Shown here: positions 13,301 to 52,289 of the stretch, piece by piece | Numbering within the stretch: position 1 is the stretch's first letter | How the letters are laid out: each line of letters begins with the position of its first letter | Made by a program: the position numbers and the translations under genes | The notes under the pieces: model-generated | What the model was told of the DNA's origin: nothing | Databases searched by the model: none | Seen by the model: only the letters and a program-made list of their open reading frames with translations | Assembly (NCBI GenBank): GCA_964036295.1 | Contig: OZ038467.1 | Span: 13,589,170 to 13,653,169, forward strand | Source: Plumapathes pennacea | Lineage: Eukaryota; Cnidaria; Anthozoa; Antipatharia; Myriopathidae | Direction: 5' to 3' | Length of the DNA: 64,000 bases

Positions 13301-14340
13301 TTACAAATGCCGTAAACTTGTGAAAACTGTCGTGACGTCAGCCCCATGGGGGACTCACAGAACCAATCAACGTCCGAAATATATCAACCGGAATCCTGCG
13401 AAATGCAGGCGTTCCGTGACAAAACGGGTTTAGAAGAATGGACAGTATGTCACACAACCAAAACATACCAGAAGCCACACTGGCATGAAAATATGTTGCT
13501 TTTGTGAACAAAAATTCACAGCGTACACATCTTCGTAAAGGTTTTGCTGGACTTTTCTGGATCAGGGCAAGGGGATACCTGCGAATATCGTATTTCTAGT
13601 TTAATATTGGGTGGGTTCACACTAGAGCTTCAAAGTACGTCTCACGTGCACTTTGAGCATACTTTGAACGTAAATGAGAAATATGAGCATTCTCGACCAT
13701 ACTTGGATCCTACTTGGTTATTGTGGCAACGCGCACATTCCAAAAAACCTGAAGTACGCTCGTAAGTATGGGGCGGACCACGCCCTAGAATGCACTTGAC
13801 CAATCACAGAAAAAGAACCTGTCGCGACATGTCTAGTTTTTATTGTATGACAGTGTCTGCCGGCGGAGCGAAAAGTGTATCGCGAAAGCGCACCTTCCAC
13901 AGTGGGTCCAAATCCCATTTGCAAGTAGCAAACCAAACCAATTTTGCAGTTGGGGCCAAGCCCAAACTTTGCGGCGATTTCTGACATGGTGTTCACGAAA
14001 CACTCGCGCGAAATTCAACGTGAAATTTCGGCGGTTCCTTACGAGGAAAATTTCATTCAATAGAATGTAGAGGTACATTTGCTGAATATCCCATGCTCTT
14101 TGGTTCAAAAGAAAAAGCAGGAGACAAAACAACGGGCACGCAATTCTGTTCTTTGGCCGCATGATTCACCGAGAACTTTTCGTCTGAGAGCCGTCTGCAC
14201 GGGAAACTAGCAGCCTGGACATGGGTGATTGCTTCGGTGACTGACAGCGAAACTACTCCCTAGTAGGATACTTAAATTATGTGTACAGTGCACGTGTAAG
14301 TGTATGATCTGTGCAAGAACATTTAAAAAGAAGGGCTAAC

Positions 14341-14587
14341 CAGTCGTTCACAGATCTTGAGCAGAACGTTGGAGTTGTGCAGGCGTCTGCGGTGATCCTG
14401 CCAGCAGAACTTCACATGGGTACAGGGCTTGGAGTCTTCCCAGGGGATGTGGTAATATTGTCTGTCGTTGGTGACGGGTCTGACAGGCGGCGCGAGGGAG
14501 CGTATAACCAGATTCTTCCCATCCTTCCGCACTTTCTCTCTCCAGGCTCCCCCAACGATTGGCCGTCAATTGCGTTGCCAAAGTTCC
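14341..14587 (-). pseudogene. Otoferlin-like ferlin exon (GNFGN motif and PWEDSKPC region), frameshifted
   Basis: Acceptor TTTTAG precedes 14587 and donor CTG|GTTAGC follows 14341. The 5' part reads GNFGNAIDG, matching the IGNYGN motif that follows an N-terminal ferlin C2 domain. The 3' part reads RPVTNDRQYYHIPWEDSKPC and DHRRRLHNSNVLLKICERL, closely resembling the otoferlin segment around [22 protein letters not shown]. The two parts are in different frames and join at a run of five G (plus 14549-14553), consistent with one missing G. It is upstream on the minus strand of the DWWS exon, the correct order for a ferlin, but the intervening domains are absent. Confidence 0.65.
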
Positions 14588-16807
14588 CTAAAACAGCAAG
14601 AAAGCCCCGTGGCGTTTGTAAATATATAAAACCCTAGAATATTCTACACTAACACTAGAAACAGAGTCAGCCTTAGAATAGGGACTCTGATTGCATGGGT
14701 AATCTCGCACGACCTGTTCAGGGATTTCTTCTGTAACACCATAAATGCAATAATAAGCCCCCACCCCCGCACGCACCTCCCCCATTTTCATTCTGTCGAA
14801 TTTGAGCACCAACAGTAACTAGAGAAACAAGACAAATGACGTGCATTAGATGCTTGGTGACATATTTTAAAACTTTACATTTCCCACAGCTAACTTCACA
14901 TAATATTTTGTTGACCAAGAATACAGTACCTCCCTTAACCCCCTGCCCATTTGGTTACAATACGTTAACGGTGCTTTTACTAAATTATCAAACCCCGACA
15001 AACAGTTCACTGAATGAACTGAATTAAACTAAAAAACTTCCATCCTTAGATTGCCTGGTGAGCCGCGACAACGACAACTTGCGAACAACGTGCAGTTTAC
15101 AAGGAACTGACACACACACAGAGGACACTTGACCAATCTTCTTACAACACCACGCCCACCTCACACAAAGAAACCACAATCAAAATGCTGACAAAACGAG
15201 CACAACTACTTGTGACTCTCCCGACAGCTTAGAGACCTTTTATTTTTTATGAGGCGGGGGGGCACGCAAAAAGAATGGCCTCACAGACAAATGAAGGAAA
15301 AGGGGGAGGGGGCACGTGAAAACTTTGACAACTCACGAGGTATTACAATGAAACAATACGTGGACAAGTACAACAGTATGTGGATAGGTTACCAATATAG
15401 AGGCTCCCAAGCCTTAAAAGTATTTACAACATGTAGAGATATATTGTTACACTATAAAAATACAACGTTATCAACCAGTTTCGCCACTGTATAGCTGCCT
15501 TCATTAAAACATCAGTTTTTTGTGCATTAAAAGGGATATAAATTATTGAAGTGATATCAGAGGGGGTGGGAAATAATTGAGATGATAAGGCAAATGTTTG
15601 AACATTTACATTTGTTCAAAAGTATCTTTAAAAATGCAGGAAACAATGTTTCAAGGAATCTAGATTTTAAAGTTTTCTTGGGGAACCAGACTCCCCTAGC
15701 AGCTCATGCCTATGGCCCTCAAAACCCCCCTAATCTGCCCCAGCTTTATTCCATTAATGAAACATTCAACTTAAAAGCAACTAGACTGGCATTGCCAGTG
15801 AGCTCGCGGCGTGAGTTGCGTCGAGACCAGAATATACTAAAATGGAAAGTAGGGACAAGAGTGGAACTCCCAAGAGAGACTTCCAGTTTCTCACCAGAAA
15901 AATATCACACAGTTATAGAGAACTTGGCTGTTGACACCTTGCTCAAATGAAACCTGATTAAACTATAAATTATCATTACAACACTCATACACTTGCTTCT
16001 TAAAGGCTGAGCGACCCTGCATTTTGAGAATGCGTGACATATCTTTTTATGCACAATTGATTTTTGACAGTTTGACTTCGACTCTTATTTCTAACGAGAG
16101 GCCACGATTAATCCAGCCTTCGCTTCAATACTTTTGTGTTTTCTTTTATTAACTGAATACGTTTCTTCTATCAGGCTTTCGAGTTTTCGTGTTCTGTAAC
16201 AAGCGAGGAATGTAACACGACACTTGTTTACGTCAATATTATTGCGGTTTTGTTCACAGTGTGTTCAGTCATTTGTGAACTGCAAACTCAATGCTCAGGA
16301 CTATTTCGGTGTATTTTTCATATCTGGTATACAATGACCATTGCGAACAAAGGCTACATGATCGAATGAAAGAAACATTTCAACAGGCAAAGTACGATAA
16401 GCAGAAGAATTTTATGAGGGAACAGATGTCATGTACAAAGTAAAGCATAAATCGCCATTGTTTTGCGGCTAAAGCTCATCGTAGCTTTGGTTTCCGTTTT
16501 CGGCCTGTTATCTTCCCAGAAGTATTTCGTGCCGCCACAGAAAGTTTCGTCGGGACTAAATATTTAGCGGCGACAGAGAAATTTGCAATCCCCGAGCGGT
16601 ATCCATCAAACATTTAGTTTACGGCTATTCTCAAAGCTTCCGCGGTGAACTAAAGAACGCAAGCCAAAATCGTTCCCTAAAATCCAATTTATCCGTGCAT
16701 GTTCCACAGAGCCCAATGGTGTTGAGTTTGGATGGGATGCAGTTAACTTTTACACACAAGTAACGAGCAATTCACTGGCCACATCTCGAGTTGTTTAGCG
16801 AAGTCAA
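14588..16807. other. Gene-poor spacer
   Basis: No recognisable gene. The longest non-repeat ORF is plus 15582-15950 (122 codons); it has no recognised domain and no visible support. Short stretches near 16500-16620 are GC-richer but show no exon. Confidence 0.4.
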
Positions 16808-17176
16808 TTACATACATACATGCATACATATTTTTATTGATGCTCCCCTCAAGGGGCTTTTCAGCGACAATTTGGCTTCGCCATATTACTGTGGAGAACA
16901 GGCACTGAGGGTGGTCACTGCCAGAGATTTGTTTACGTCCTCAGTGGTTCTTTTACGTCCCCCCTGTCATCAAGTATAGAAGTATAGGGAGACGGGACCG
17001 CCATTTTACGTAGTCAGCCGAGCCAAGTGAAGATCTTACCATCTGCTGTTAGAAACAAAGGCAGCATCTTCTCTTCAATTATTTTAAGACCCTGAGTGCT
17101 GGTCCGGCCGGGATTCGAACCCGCGACCTCCCGCACGAAAGACCGGCACTCAACCAACTGAGCCAACCGGGCGGCG
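16808..17176 (-). mobile_element. tRNA-derived SINE
   Basis: On the minus strand, from 17176, a tRNA-like head carries box A (TGGCTCAGTTGG) and box B (GGTTCGAATCC) at tRNA spacing, in a GCCGCCCGG... to ...CCGGCCGG context. A ~250 bp unrelated body follows and ends in an AT-rich ATGTATGCATGTATGTA tail near 16815. The head is not a full tRNA gene, since the 3' acceptor arm runs straight into the body. The pol III boxes, the body and the simple-repeat tail together indicate a SINE. Target-site duplications were not clear. Confidence 0.75.
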
Positions 17177-19903
17177 GTCTACGTCATCGCATATCACGTG
17201 ATCATATGAACCAATCACCGTGTGCTGATTCTCGACCCAGAAGAAAAAAAAACTCCATTTTTAAGCTCGCCGGGGCCACACCCCGCGAGCAATTAACTAT
17301 ATCGTAGTATTTATCACGCTTTCAGTCATTCCAACCCCCCACTTTTGATGTAATCTCTCAAATTTTACCGAAATCCTGGGACCAAATTTTCAAGCAATTT
17401 AAAAATAAATAAATATGCTGCCTGAAACCTTCAAATTTCATTGAAATTTTACTGAAAATGCTCTCAAAATGGAAAAAGGGCCATTTCAGAAGACAAAATT
17501 GTCGACATTTTCCAGGGGACCATGCCCCCGTCCCCCCTAAGCGATCGAGCCTTGACTGTGCCCACAAAATCTCCCTATTTTTCTGCTCCAGGAGTTGAAT
17601 GTCTGCACTTTATATATTTTCAAGATACAAAACGACTTATAAATTTCTTTGCATACAACATTTATGAATAAGCAAGGTGGGATTATTCCGCTTCCACCCC
17701 AACCCTGTAGGTAAAGCTTGATGCTTGACATAAAGCTGGGATTTGTTGTCTTAATGTGAAGTAAGGCTCCAAGGGGGATAGATACTTGCAGGCAAGTGGC
17801 ATGCATAAATTTTCTATTGTCTTAAGGGGGGATATACTAAAAAAGTGCACTCCTCCCCTTCCCTCCTGGATTTTAGTGAATGCAGCTTAAAAGCTTTTAA
17901 TGCACAGCCTAAAAGCTAAAAGATTTTAGGTAGGCAGTTTTTAGATTTTAGATTTTAGATCCTAGATTTTTAGATTTTAAATGGTGTGCCCAATTAGTAA
18001 ACTAAAGGTTTTTACCCTTAGCTACGTACGTTTTGTTACATAAATAAAGCTGTTACTAACCTGTGGCTACTTTGGCTTGTAAGTCCTTTATTTCCATCCT
18101 TTTTTTTTTTTTCACCCAGAGTAGGATGCAGTATTTTGGGCACACCCTGTGGGGTCCTTTCCAAAATTGTAATGGCCTCTCCATCTGGCCTCCAAATGGT
18201 TCCTCGGGCCAAATTTTTATATTTTCAGGACCTGGGCTGTAGGACTGCTGGATGGTCTGATGCAAGTCCGATTTGCCTGGTGAAAGTCTTTGTGCGTGTG
18301 TCTGAGTCATCAAGTAAGATACGTGGATCTGTTGATTAATATCAATCTGTTAATGAACTAGTGGGAGTCATAAAATATGGTTAAATTTTATGATTTTTTC
18401 ACAATTTTATGAAACTTTCAGAAACGCATTGTTCTTTTTTATCCTTGAAATTTGGTTTACAGTATCTAGATTTAATTGATTTCTCTGCTCTTCAGCTGAA
18501 ATTTTCACCTTTGCCCGCCACATAATTTACAAATTAATTTCCATTCCGCTAGCGATCTGCGATGAACTAACTATTCCTTGAGATCCTTGATTTCACAGCA
18601 ATAACATTACCTCTCTAAAAATCTTCCGTTCCACCAGGTATGCCACGAAACACATCATGTATCTGTATTTACACTCTGTAACAATTGTCGATCTGCAGGA
18701 GCAGGTGTGGTGGGAGAGGACCATTCTGAAATAATATTAATGGAACTAAATCACTTTTGATATTTCCGGTATGCATGCAGTACTTCAATTTCGTTAAGGG
18801 AATTCCTTGATATTCACTCCTGAAAATATGGATAGTACAAACAGTTTACCTCAAAAAATATTTGCAAAAGCACATTGAGTGTCATGTTCTCATTGATGCA
18901 AGTCAATAAAAGCAAATGCTCTCCTCTGTCCATGTGCTAAAGCCCCAGTCACATGGCTCCTTACATAGTGTCAAGGCTCCGTCTTAAAAAATATATATAT
19001 ATAAAACATTCCTATCACACATTTTTATACACAAGTACACCATCCCCCCCCCCCCCCCCCCCCACCCATCTCAAGCACACACTGAAAAAGTATCTTTCTG
19101 TGATTAGGAAGAGTTAGTTTATACCCACATGACATGGGAAATGAGACTTTTTTTAAGATAAGAATGTCAATACAGTACTAAACTGATGCTCTTCTCATGT
19201 CTCACAGCATCTTACAGTGCTGGATAATGTGCGAACCTGACTCTCACTTGTCTAATATTCTGTAAAATTATTGAATATTTATAATGCATTTTTCCATTTT
19301 CACTCACAAGAGAGTATAGGGTTAAGGTTATAATTTTATGGCATGAGATTTTGTTTGTACATGATTTGTACTTGGCAACTCATGCAACAATTGAAAACTT
19401 CCGAGAAGTATATTGTAACCTACAGGTACTTGAGAAGTATGTAATATACAGTTAGTATTTCACCAATGAATGTAGTGCAAAGAATGACTCTCTATACTTT
19501 CTTATGAGACTTATGTTGTACCATACATAAAAATAAAACATCATGACTTACTTTATTGCCGATCGATTTTAACACACACATACATGCTTTTGCTTATGAC
19601 TGGTTAAGCCAACTGTCCGATTACAGAACAAAGAAGTATCCAATTACAGGACAAGAAGTGTCCAATTAACAATTAATCGGGGAGTTATGAACCAATCACA
19701 TTGGAGGAAATTGTCATTATGTGCCTCATTACATCTTACTTCTGTTGAGCCAAGTGCACTTTTCTCCTGACTGCAAGGTTTGAGCACTCATCCTGATCCC
19801 CCGGGGGTCTAGTCTTGCCCAATTTTGACAGTGCTATTTAGAACATGAAGAAACTTGGAAGTGAGGCTAGTACGGCCAAATCTCTGGGTCAAATCTCTCA
19901 TGC
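17177..19903. other. Gene-poor spacer with low-complexity DNA
   Basis: No recognisable gene. Contents: GATTTTAGATTTT-type low complexity at 17880-17985, and a run of 20 C at 19044-19063. A minus ORF of 85 codons at 18056-18313 is open in more than one frame but matches no family I know. Confidence 0.4.
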
Positions 19904-20138
19904 CGTGTTTACACGAGAGACATTTACCGCAGGAAAAAGATTACCGCTGTAAATTTGCATTTACCAGGCCCTGCAAGTTGATAAATTGGCATTTACTACG
20001 GTAAATATTCTATTGTTCTGAAATGAACTACATTTACCAAGGTTTTTTAAAATTGTCTACGCACGTGGTACGTTTGCTGCCAACAGTATTAAAAGTAAAT
20101 GCTTTCACCGAGGTAAATGCGCCTCGTGTAAACATACG
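19904..20138. mobile_element. MITE with TGTTTACACGAG terminal inverted repeats
   Basis: The left end CGTGTTTACACGAG and the right end CTCGTGTAAACATACG are inverted repeats ~235 bp apart. The interior is built from repeated CATTTACC / GGTAAATG words on both strands. No coding capacity. Confidence 0.75.
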
Positions 20139-20693
20139 ACGCTTAAACTGCGGATAGTCGTTAATTCCAATGCTCTTTCACATGGTGCAACTGATTTATT
20201 CTATTCTGTAAAGTGTCCGGCAAAAATAACAGTGGCGGCCATATTTTGCATTCGGCGTATAAACACGACCGTCGTGCAAAAACTCAAGATGTATAAAAAC
20301 GTGTGCAGACTTACCAGCTTCGTCCAAAGGATAGTACTTCAAGTAAGACTCCGTGAATAACCTCTGTTACTTTTGAAGAAGTTGAACTCAATAATACGAA
20401 CTAGAACTCAAACATCATACGAAAAACTGATTGTAAACATGTCCGAGTTTGTCCGAGTGCAAACTGAGACGAGTCATATGTCGACCAATCAGAAGTCCAC
20501 AAGAAAACGGCGCGAAAAGATAGCCGGAGCGCGGCGTGCATTTCTGTCATGTAAGTGAAGCCAGTCTTTCGACAGGAGAACATGTTTTTATTGAGCAAAG
20601 TGTAAATATGAAGCTTTTGGTGGCATTTTGGATATTCACAAAGAGGGAAACTGTCGCAAGTCTATTAAAACTGACGGTTTGGAGATACTCTTG

Positions 20694-21566
20694 CAATTTA
20701 ACAAATTGACGCCAGTTTTTTATGTGTCTGTCCTCTTATTGATCATGAAACGCGTCATAACATTGTCAAAAAGTTGTGGATCCACGAGGCGCTTCGCCGA
20801 GTGGATCCACAACTTTTTGACAATGTTATGACGCGTTTCATGATCAATAAGAGGACAGACACATAAAAAACTGACGTCAATTTGTTTTTTACAATAACAA
20901 ACTCAAGCGACGACGCGGGGAAAACACACAAGAAAACTGGATTTTGTTCGATTTGACCGAAATGTTGTCAACAACTTTTCCCGCTTTCTAATTGGTCGAG
21001 GTTGAAATTCAAGACATTTCATTGGCCAAAAAGTGACAGTTTGACGTGAGCATTTCGCGCGTGCAAAATAAAATTTTGTCAAAAAAGTTGGAAAGAAATG
21101 AAACTAGACGCTTTTCTACTGCAGTTTTCTCGACAATTTCAAGACAAAGCTCAAGGAAATTCGCCTCTAAACACTTCTGGTTCTCTACTTCAAATGCCGA
21201 ATGTCGCTTTTGCAAGAACTGAGGTAAAATTGAAGCTGAATTCACCTTCTTCGTCCAAATCACTGTCGTCAGCACTCGATTTTATGTGTCTGTCCTCTTA
21301 TTGATAATGAAAATTAGCCAATCACAAAGCGAGAAATTGACGTGTTATTGTAAAATTTCATTTCTTTCCAACTTCTTTGACAAAATTTTATTTTGCACGC
21401 GCGAAACGCTCACGTCAAACTGTCACTTTTTGGCCAATGAAATGTCTTGTTGACAACATTTCGGTCAAATCGAACAAAATCCAGTTTTTTGTGTGTTTTC
21501 CCCGCGTCGTCGCGTGAGTTTTGTTATTGTAAAAAACAAATTGACGTCAGTTTGTTAAATTGCCTG
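20694..21566. mobile_element. Composite foldback element with nested palindromes (~870 bp)
   Basis: The outer ends are inverted: GCAATTTAACAAATTGACG on the left and CAGTTTGTTAAATTGC on the right. Inside, 20700-20885 is a hairpin with ~90 bp arms and apex GAGGCGCTTCGCCGAGTG. A second inverted pair lies at about 20885-21105 and 21350-21560 (diverged ~215 bp arms). ATGTGTCTGTCCTCTTATTGAT occurs three times (twice plus near 20721 and 21280, once inverted in the hairpin). Short ORFs in the arms are not genes. Confidence 0.88.
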
Positions 21567-21579
21567 CATGTGTAAACTT

Positions 21580-22050
21580 TCTACGCAATTTTTTAAAACC
21601 TCTTTTTTTTTTAACTAGTACTAATGTTTATTGAAAACTTCGGCGTAAGTATGGGATCCACATTTCCTACGTTAGTGCACACGCTTACTGTATAACATTC
21701 GTTTCCAAAAATATTTGTGTTTTAAGTAACAAAAGATGCGTGAATGTGCAGAAGATATGGATATATTTGTTAAATCGAACGTTGGAATGATTGCACTGGC
21801 GATGTTTTTTGTTTAACCGCAACCTGGATCCCATCCCGAACTTATCAAAAAACATTTACTACTAGTTTTTTTGCCTACGGCGGTTTTAAAAAATTTGCAC
21901 TAAAGAGCTACACATGCAGAAAAAACGGGTAGCTTAATAAGTATTAAAAATTAACAACATGTTCTCAGGTATACAGCTCATCAAGGAGTTGAAAAGTTTA
22001 CTAAACTCAGGAAATATCAAGCTTCAACGGGATTCGAACCAAAGTAAGGT
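21580..22050. mobile_element. Dispersed relative of the 649 bp satellite unit
   Basis: The segment begins with ACTAGTACTAATG...AAAACTTCGGCGTAAG and later has TACTACTAGTTTTTTTGCC followed by CGGCGGTTTTAAAA, matching the inverted-repeat ends of the satellite unit. A downstream piece (21965-22055) matches the minus ORF of the satellite and contains an intact box-B-like GGTTCGAATCCCG on the minus strand. The satellite therefore probably arose by amplifying such an element. Confidence 0.7.
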
Positions 22051-23084
22051 ACGTTTCCTGTACTGTGGGGTGGGGTATGGACAGGGGGATTTTTGTATTA
22101 AAAACTGGTCTTGTCCCTCACTTATGGTCTTGGTTTAAAAACGTGTGACCTTTCCTTTTCTAGATATTCCCACATTATTTATTTCTGGTCACTTTTCTGA
22201 ACGGAAGTTTACTTACGCCCTGTCACTTTGCGCATAAATTTTCTTATTCCGCTTTCAAACGATTCTCTTCTCGAAATAGGAAAAAACTACGAGAAGTTTG
22301 ACAACAGAGAAACCGCGCTTGAAGTGACTGCGAGGAACTGAAAAGAAACATAAATGATGTGTCTGAATTTCAGACCCAACGTTGATTCCTCCATTTACTT
22401 TTTATTAGATACCTGTAGAAGAATCTTGTGTCTGAACTTCAGACCCAACATTTAGTGTGCACTTCTCCAAAATTAGCATATACAGTTTGTGCTAAAGTTA
22501 TCGTGAGAAATAAATTATTCTTAAAATCTGCCAGATTGTTTTTTCTTTCTCCACTGAAATTTGCTGTACATATGACTTAAAGTGTCCATTTTTATTCAGC
22601 AAGAAACAAAGAAAGTTTAAAAGGCAATTAAAATGTTTTTCCAGAAATGAACGAAATGCCACATTTTGGCATCTCCCCTGACCAGTCTACCCTGAGAAAA
22701 GTTGTAATATTTTGTGCCGACAATACTTCTATAATGAAGAAAGCAGAATGCATGTGGATTGAGTCATAAGGAGTGAATAGTAGAATAAAATGTTCCTGCT
22801 ATTAATATTTAATAACTCGTCAAAGTTTGGGGTGTATATACCAGTCAAGTCGGACAGTGTACTGTTCCATATTCCGATGTATTTGGTTGATAACTTGGAT
22901 GCGAAAAGGTTAGACTTTCAAGCTTCTTTGTAGATATATATAATACACAAAAGATACTAGATAGTATATAGTTGATATATATATTTATATAATATAAGAT
23001 ATACAGCTTTTACGTATTACAAGAACATTGTTGCATCGTATAGCAGACACATGAGTGGTACAATAACTGACTCCAAGTGGAAGA
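22051..23084. other. 3' flank of the long minus-strand gene
   Basis: AT-rich DNA without a recognisable ORF, lying downstream of the stop at 23085. TATATA-rich near 22930-23000. Confidence 0.4.
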
Positions 23085-51039
<27,955 letters not shown>

Positions 51040-51280
51040 GTTATAGCTCAGCTTCTCGTTTGATTTGTGTATGTTCTGCGCGTTTTGCACTTCACCAATC
51101 GTCAACTTTACTCGCTTTACAAAGACACCAGCTAATTGGTAATATAATTGGTGACGTAGAAATGTTGCCATTAATATTATGACGCCATGATTTGATAATC
51201 AGTGCAGTTGGCTAATTTAACGAACAATTGTCCGCTTTATCTCTATATAATAATACGCTAAGCAACCGCTGACCGCGGCT

Positions 51281-51317
<37 letters not shown>

Positions 51318-52289
51318 CAAATTGATATAATTTCGATTGGTGACGTCACAAATTAAACCGTTAATTAGATAATGTCGTGGTTTGAATTTCTGACGCCACA
51401 TTAATGCTCGCGTACGATCGTTAGTCATAATTACTGTATCGTCAATTCGAATTGAATCGCCGGGAAAAGCAGGCCAGAAATCTTCTCGACCGCTGCCTTT
51501 CAACCAAGCCCACGGGACGCGATTACTGAAGGTGAGAATTCCGTTTGAGTTTAGAAAGAGAATTTCAGAGTGTCAACTGACTGGATGGCGGGGTGATGCT
51601 TCCGCATGTTCGAAAAACGGTAAGATTTGGATGTCGGACGATCGGTGGTTCGACGAGTCGAGTACGGTCGAGTGGTACATGCGCTACAGGAAAATTTGTA
51701 TTTTGACGCGGTAAACAGTCGAATACGGTTGAAATTGAGTTCGAGATGCTCAAAATGGAATTCAAAAAGGAAAAAAAAGACAAAGAATATTAGGAAAAAA
51801 GAAATTCGATCACCCGATCCCCGTATTTTACGGGGGTCCTGCTAGTAAGTTTCACTAATCTCAGAAATCAAAATTAAACTCGATTTACCGGTTGAGGCAT
51901 AGCAGCTGAATGACACGTGCGCCGACACTCGTGCGGATAAAGCATGAGGGACTGGGTCTGAATTGCAATGGAGGCTCGTTCCCAGGGTCCTCGCGTGACA
52001 GTCAAAACATATTCAACGACTCCTCCTCCCTATCTCTCTTTCTCTCTCCTCCCTACTGTATTTAATTGAGCATGGGGTGCATCTGATTATATTTGTGCTT
52101 TATCAACTGTAACCTGAGTATATGTACGCCATTTGAATAGGGCAAAGAGTGCAATTATTCAAGACGTGCAGTTATTTTGCGAGTTGACAGCTGACCACGG
52201 AACTCAGCCAATCAGAGCATAGTGCATGAGTGACACATCGTTGCTTCGTCTTCACTCATGGAACATTACTTTCACGCAGTCTGAGAATT
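51040..52289. other. Divergent intergenic region with (GT)n microsatellite
   Basis: The minus-strand coiled-coil gene and the plus-strand TLC gene are divergent across this 1.25 kb, so both promoters probably lie here. A (GT)n tract occupies about 51283-51314. No RNA gene or further ORF is supported. Confidence 0.5.

Larger units (their letters stand above)
11039..14340. other. Spacer between ferlin-like exons: short repeats, no ferlin coding found
   Basis: An intact otoferlin would need several hundred residues (FerB and central C2 domains) between the two flanking exons, but none is visible here. Contents: TTAAGCGGCC-type dispersed repeat at 11125-11290; a ~157 bp segment in two diverged copies starting near 11966 and 12123; a ~100 bp motif in three degenerate copies at 13001-13300. 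Confidence 0.5.

Noticed and set aside
17105..17176. Possible tRNA gene on the minus strand
   Set aside because: Boxes A and B are present, but the acceptor stem does not close and the sequence continues into a SINE body.
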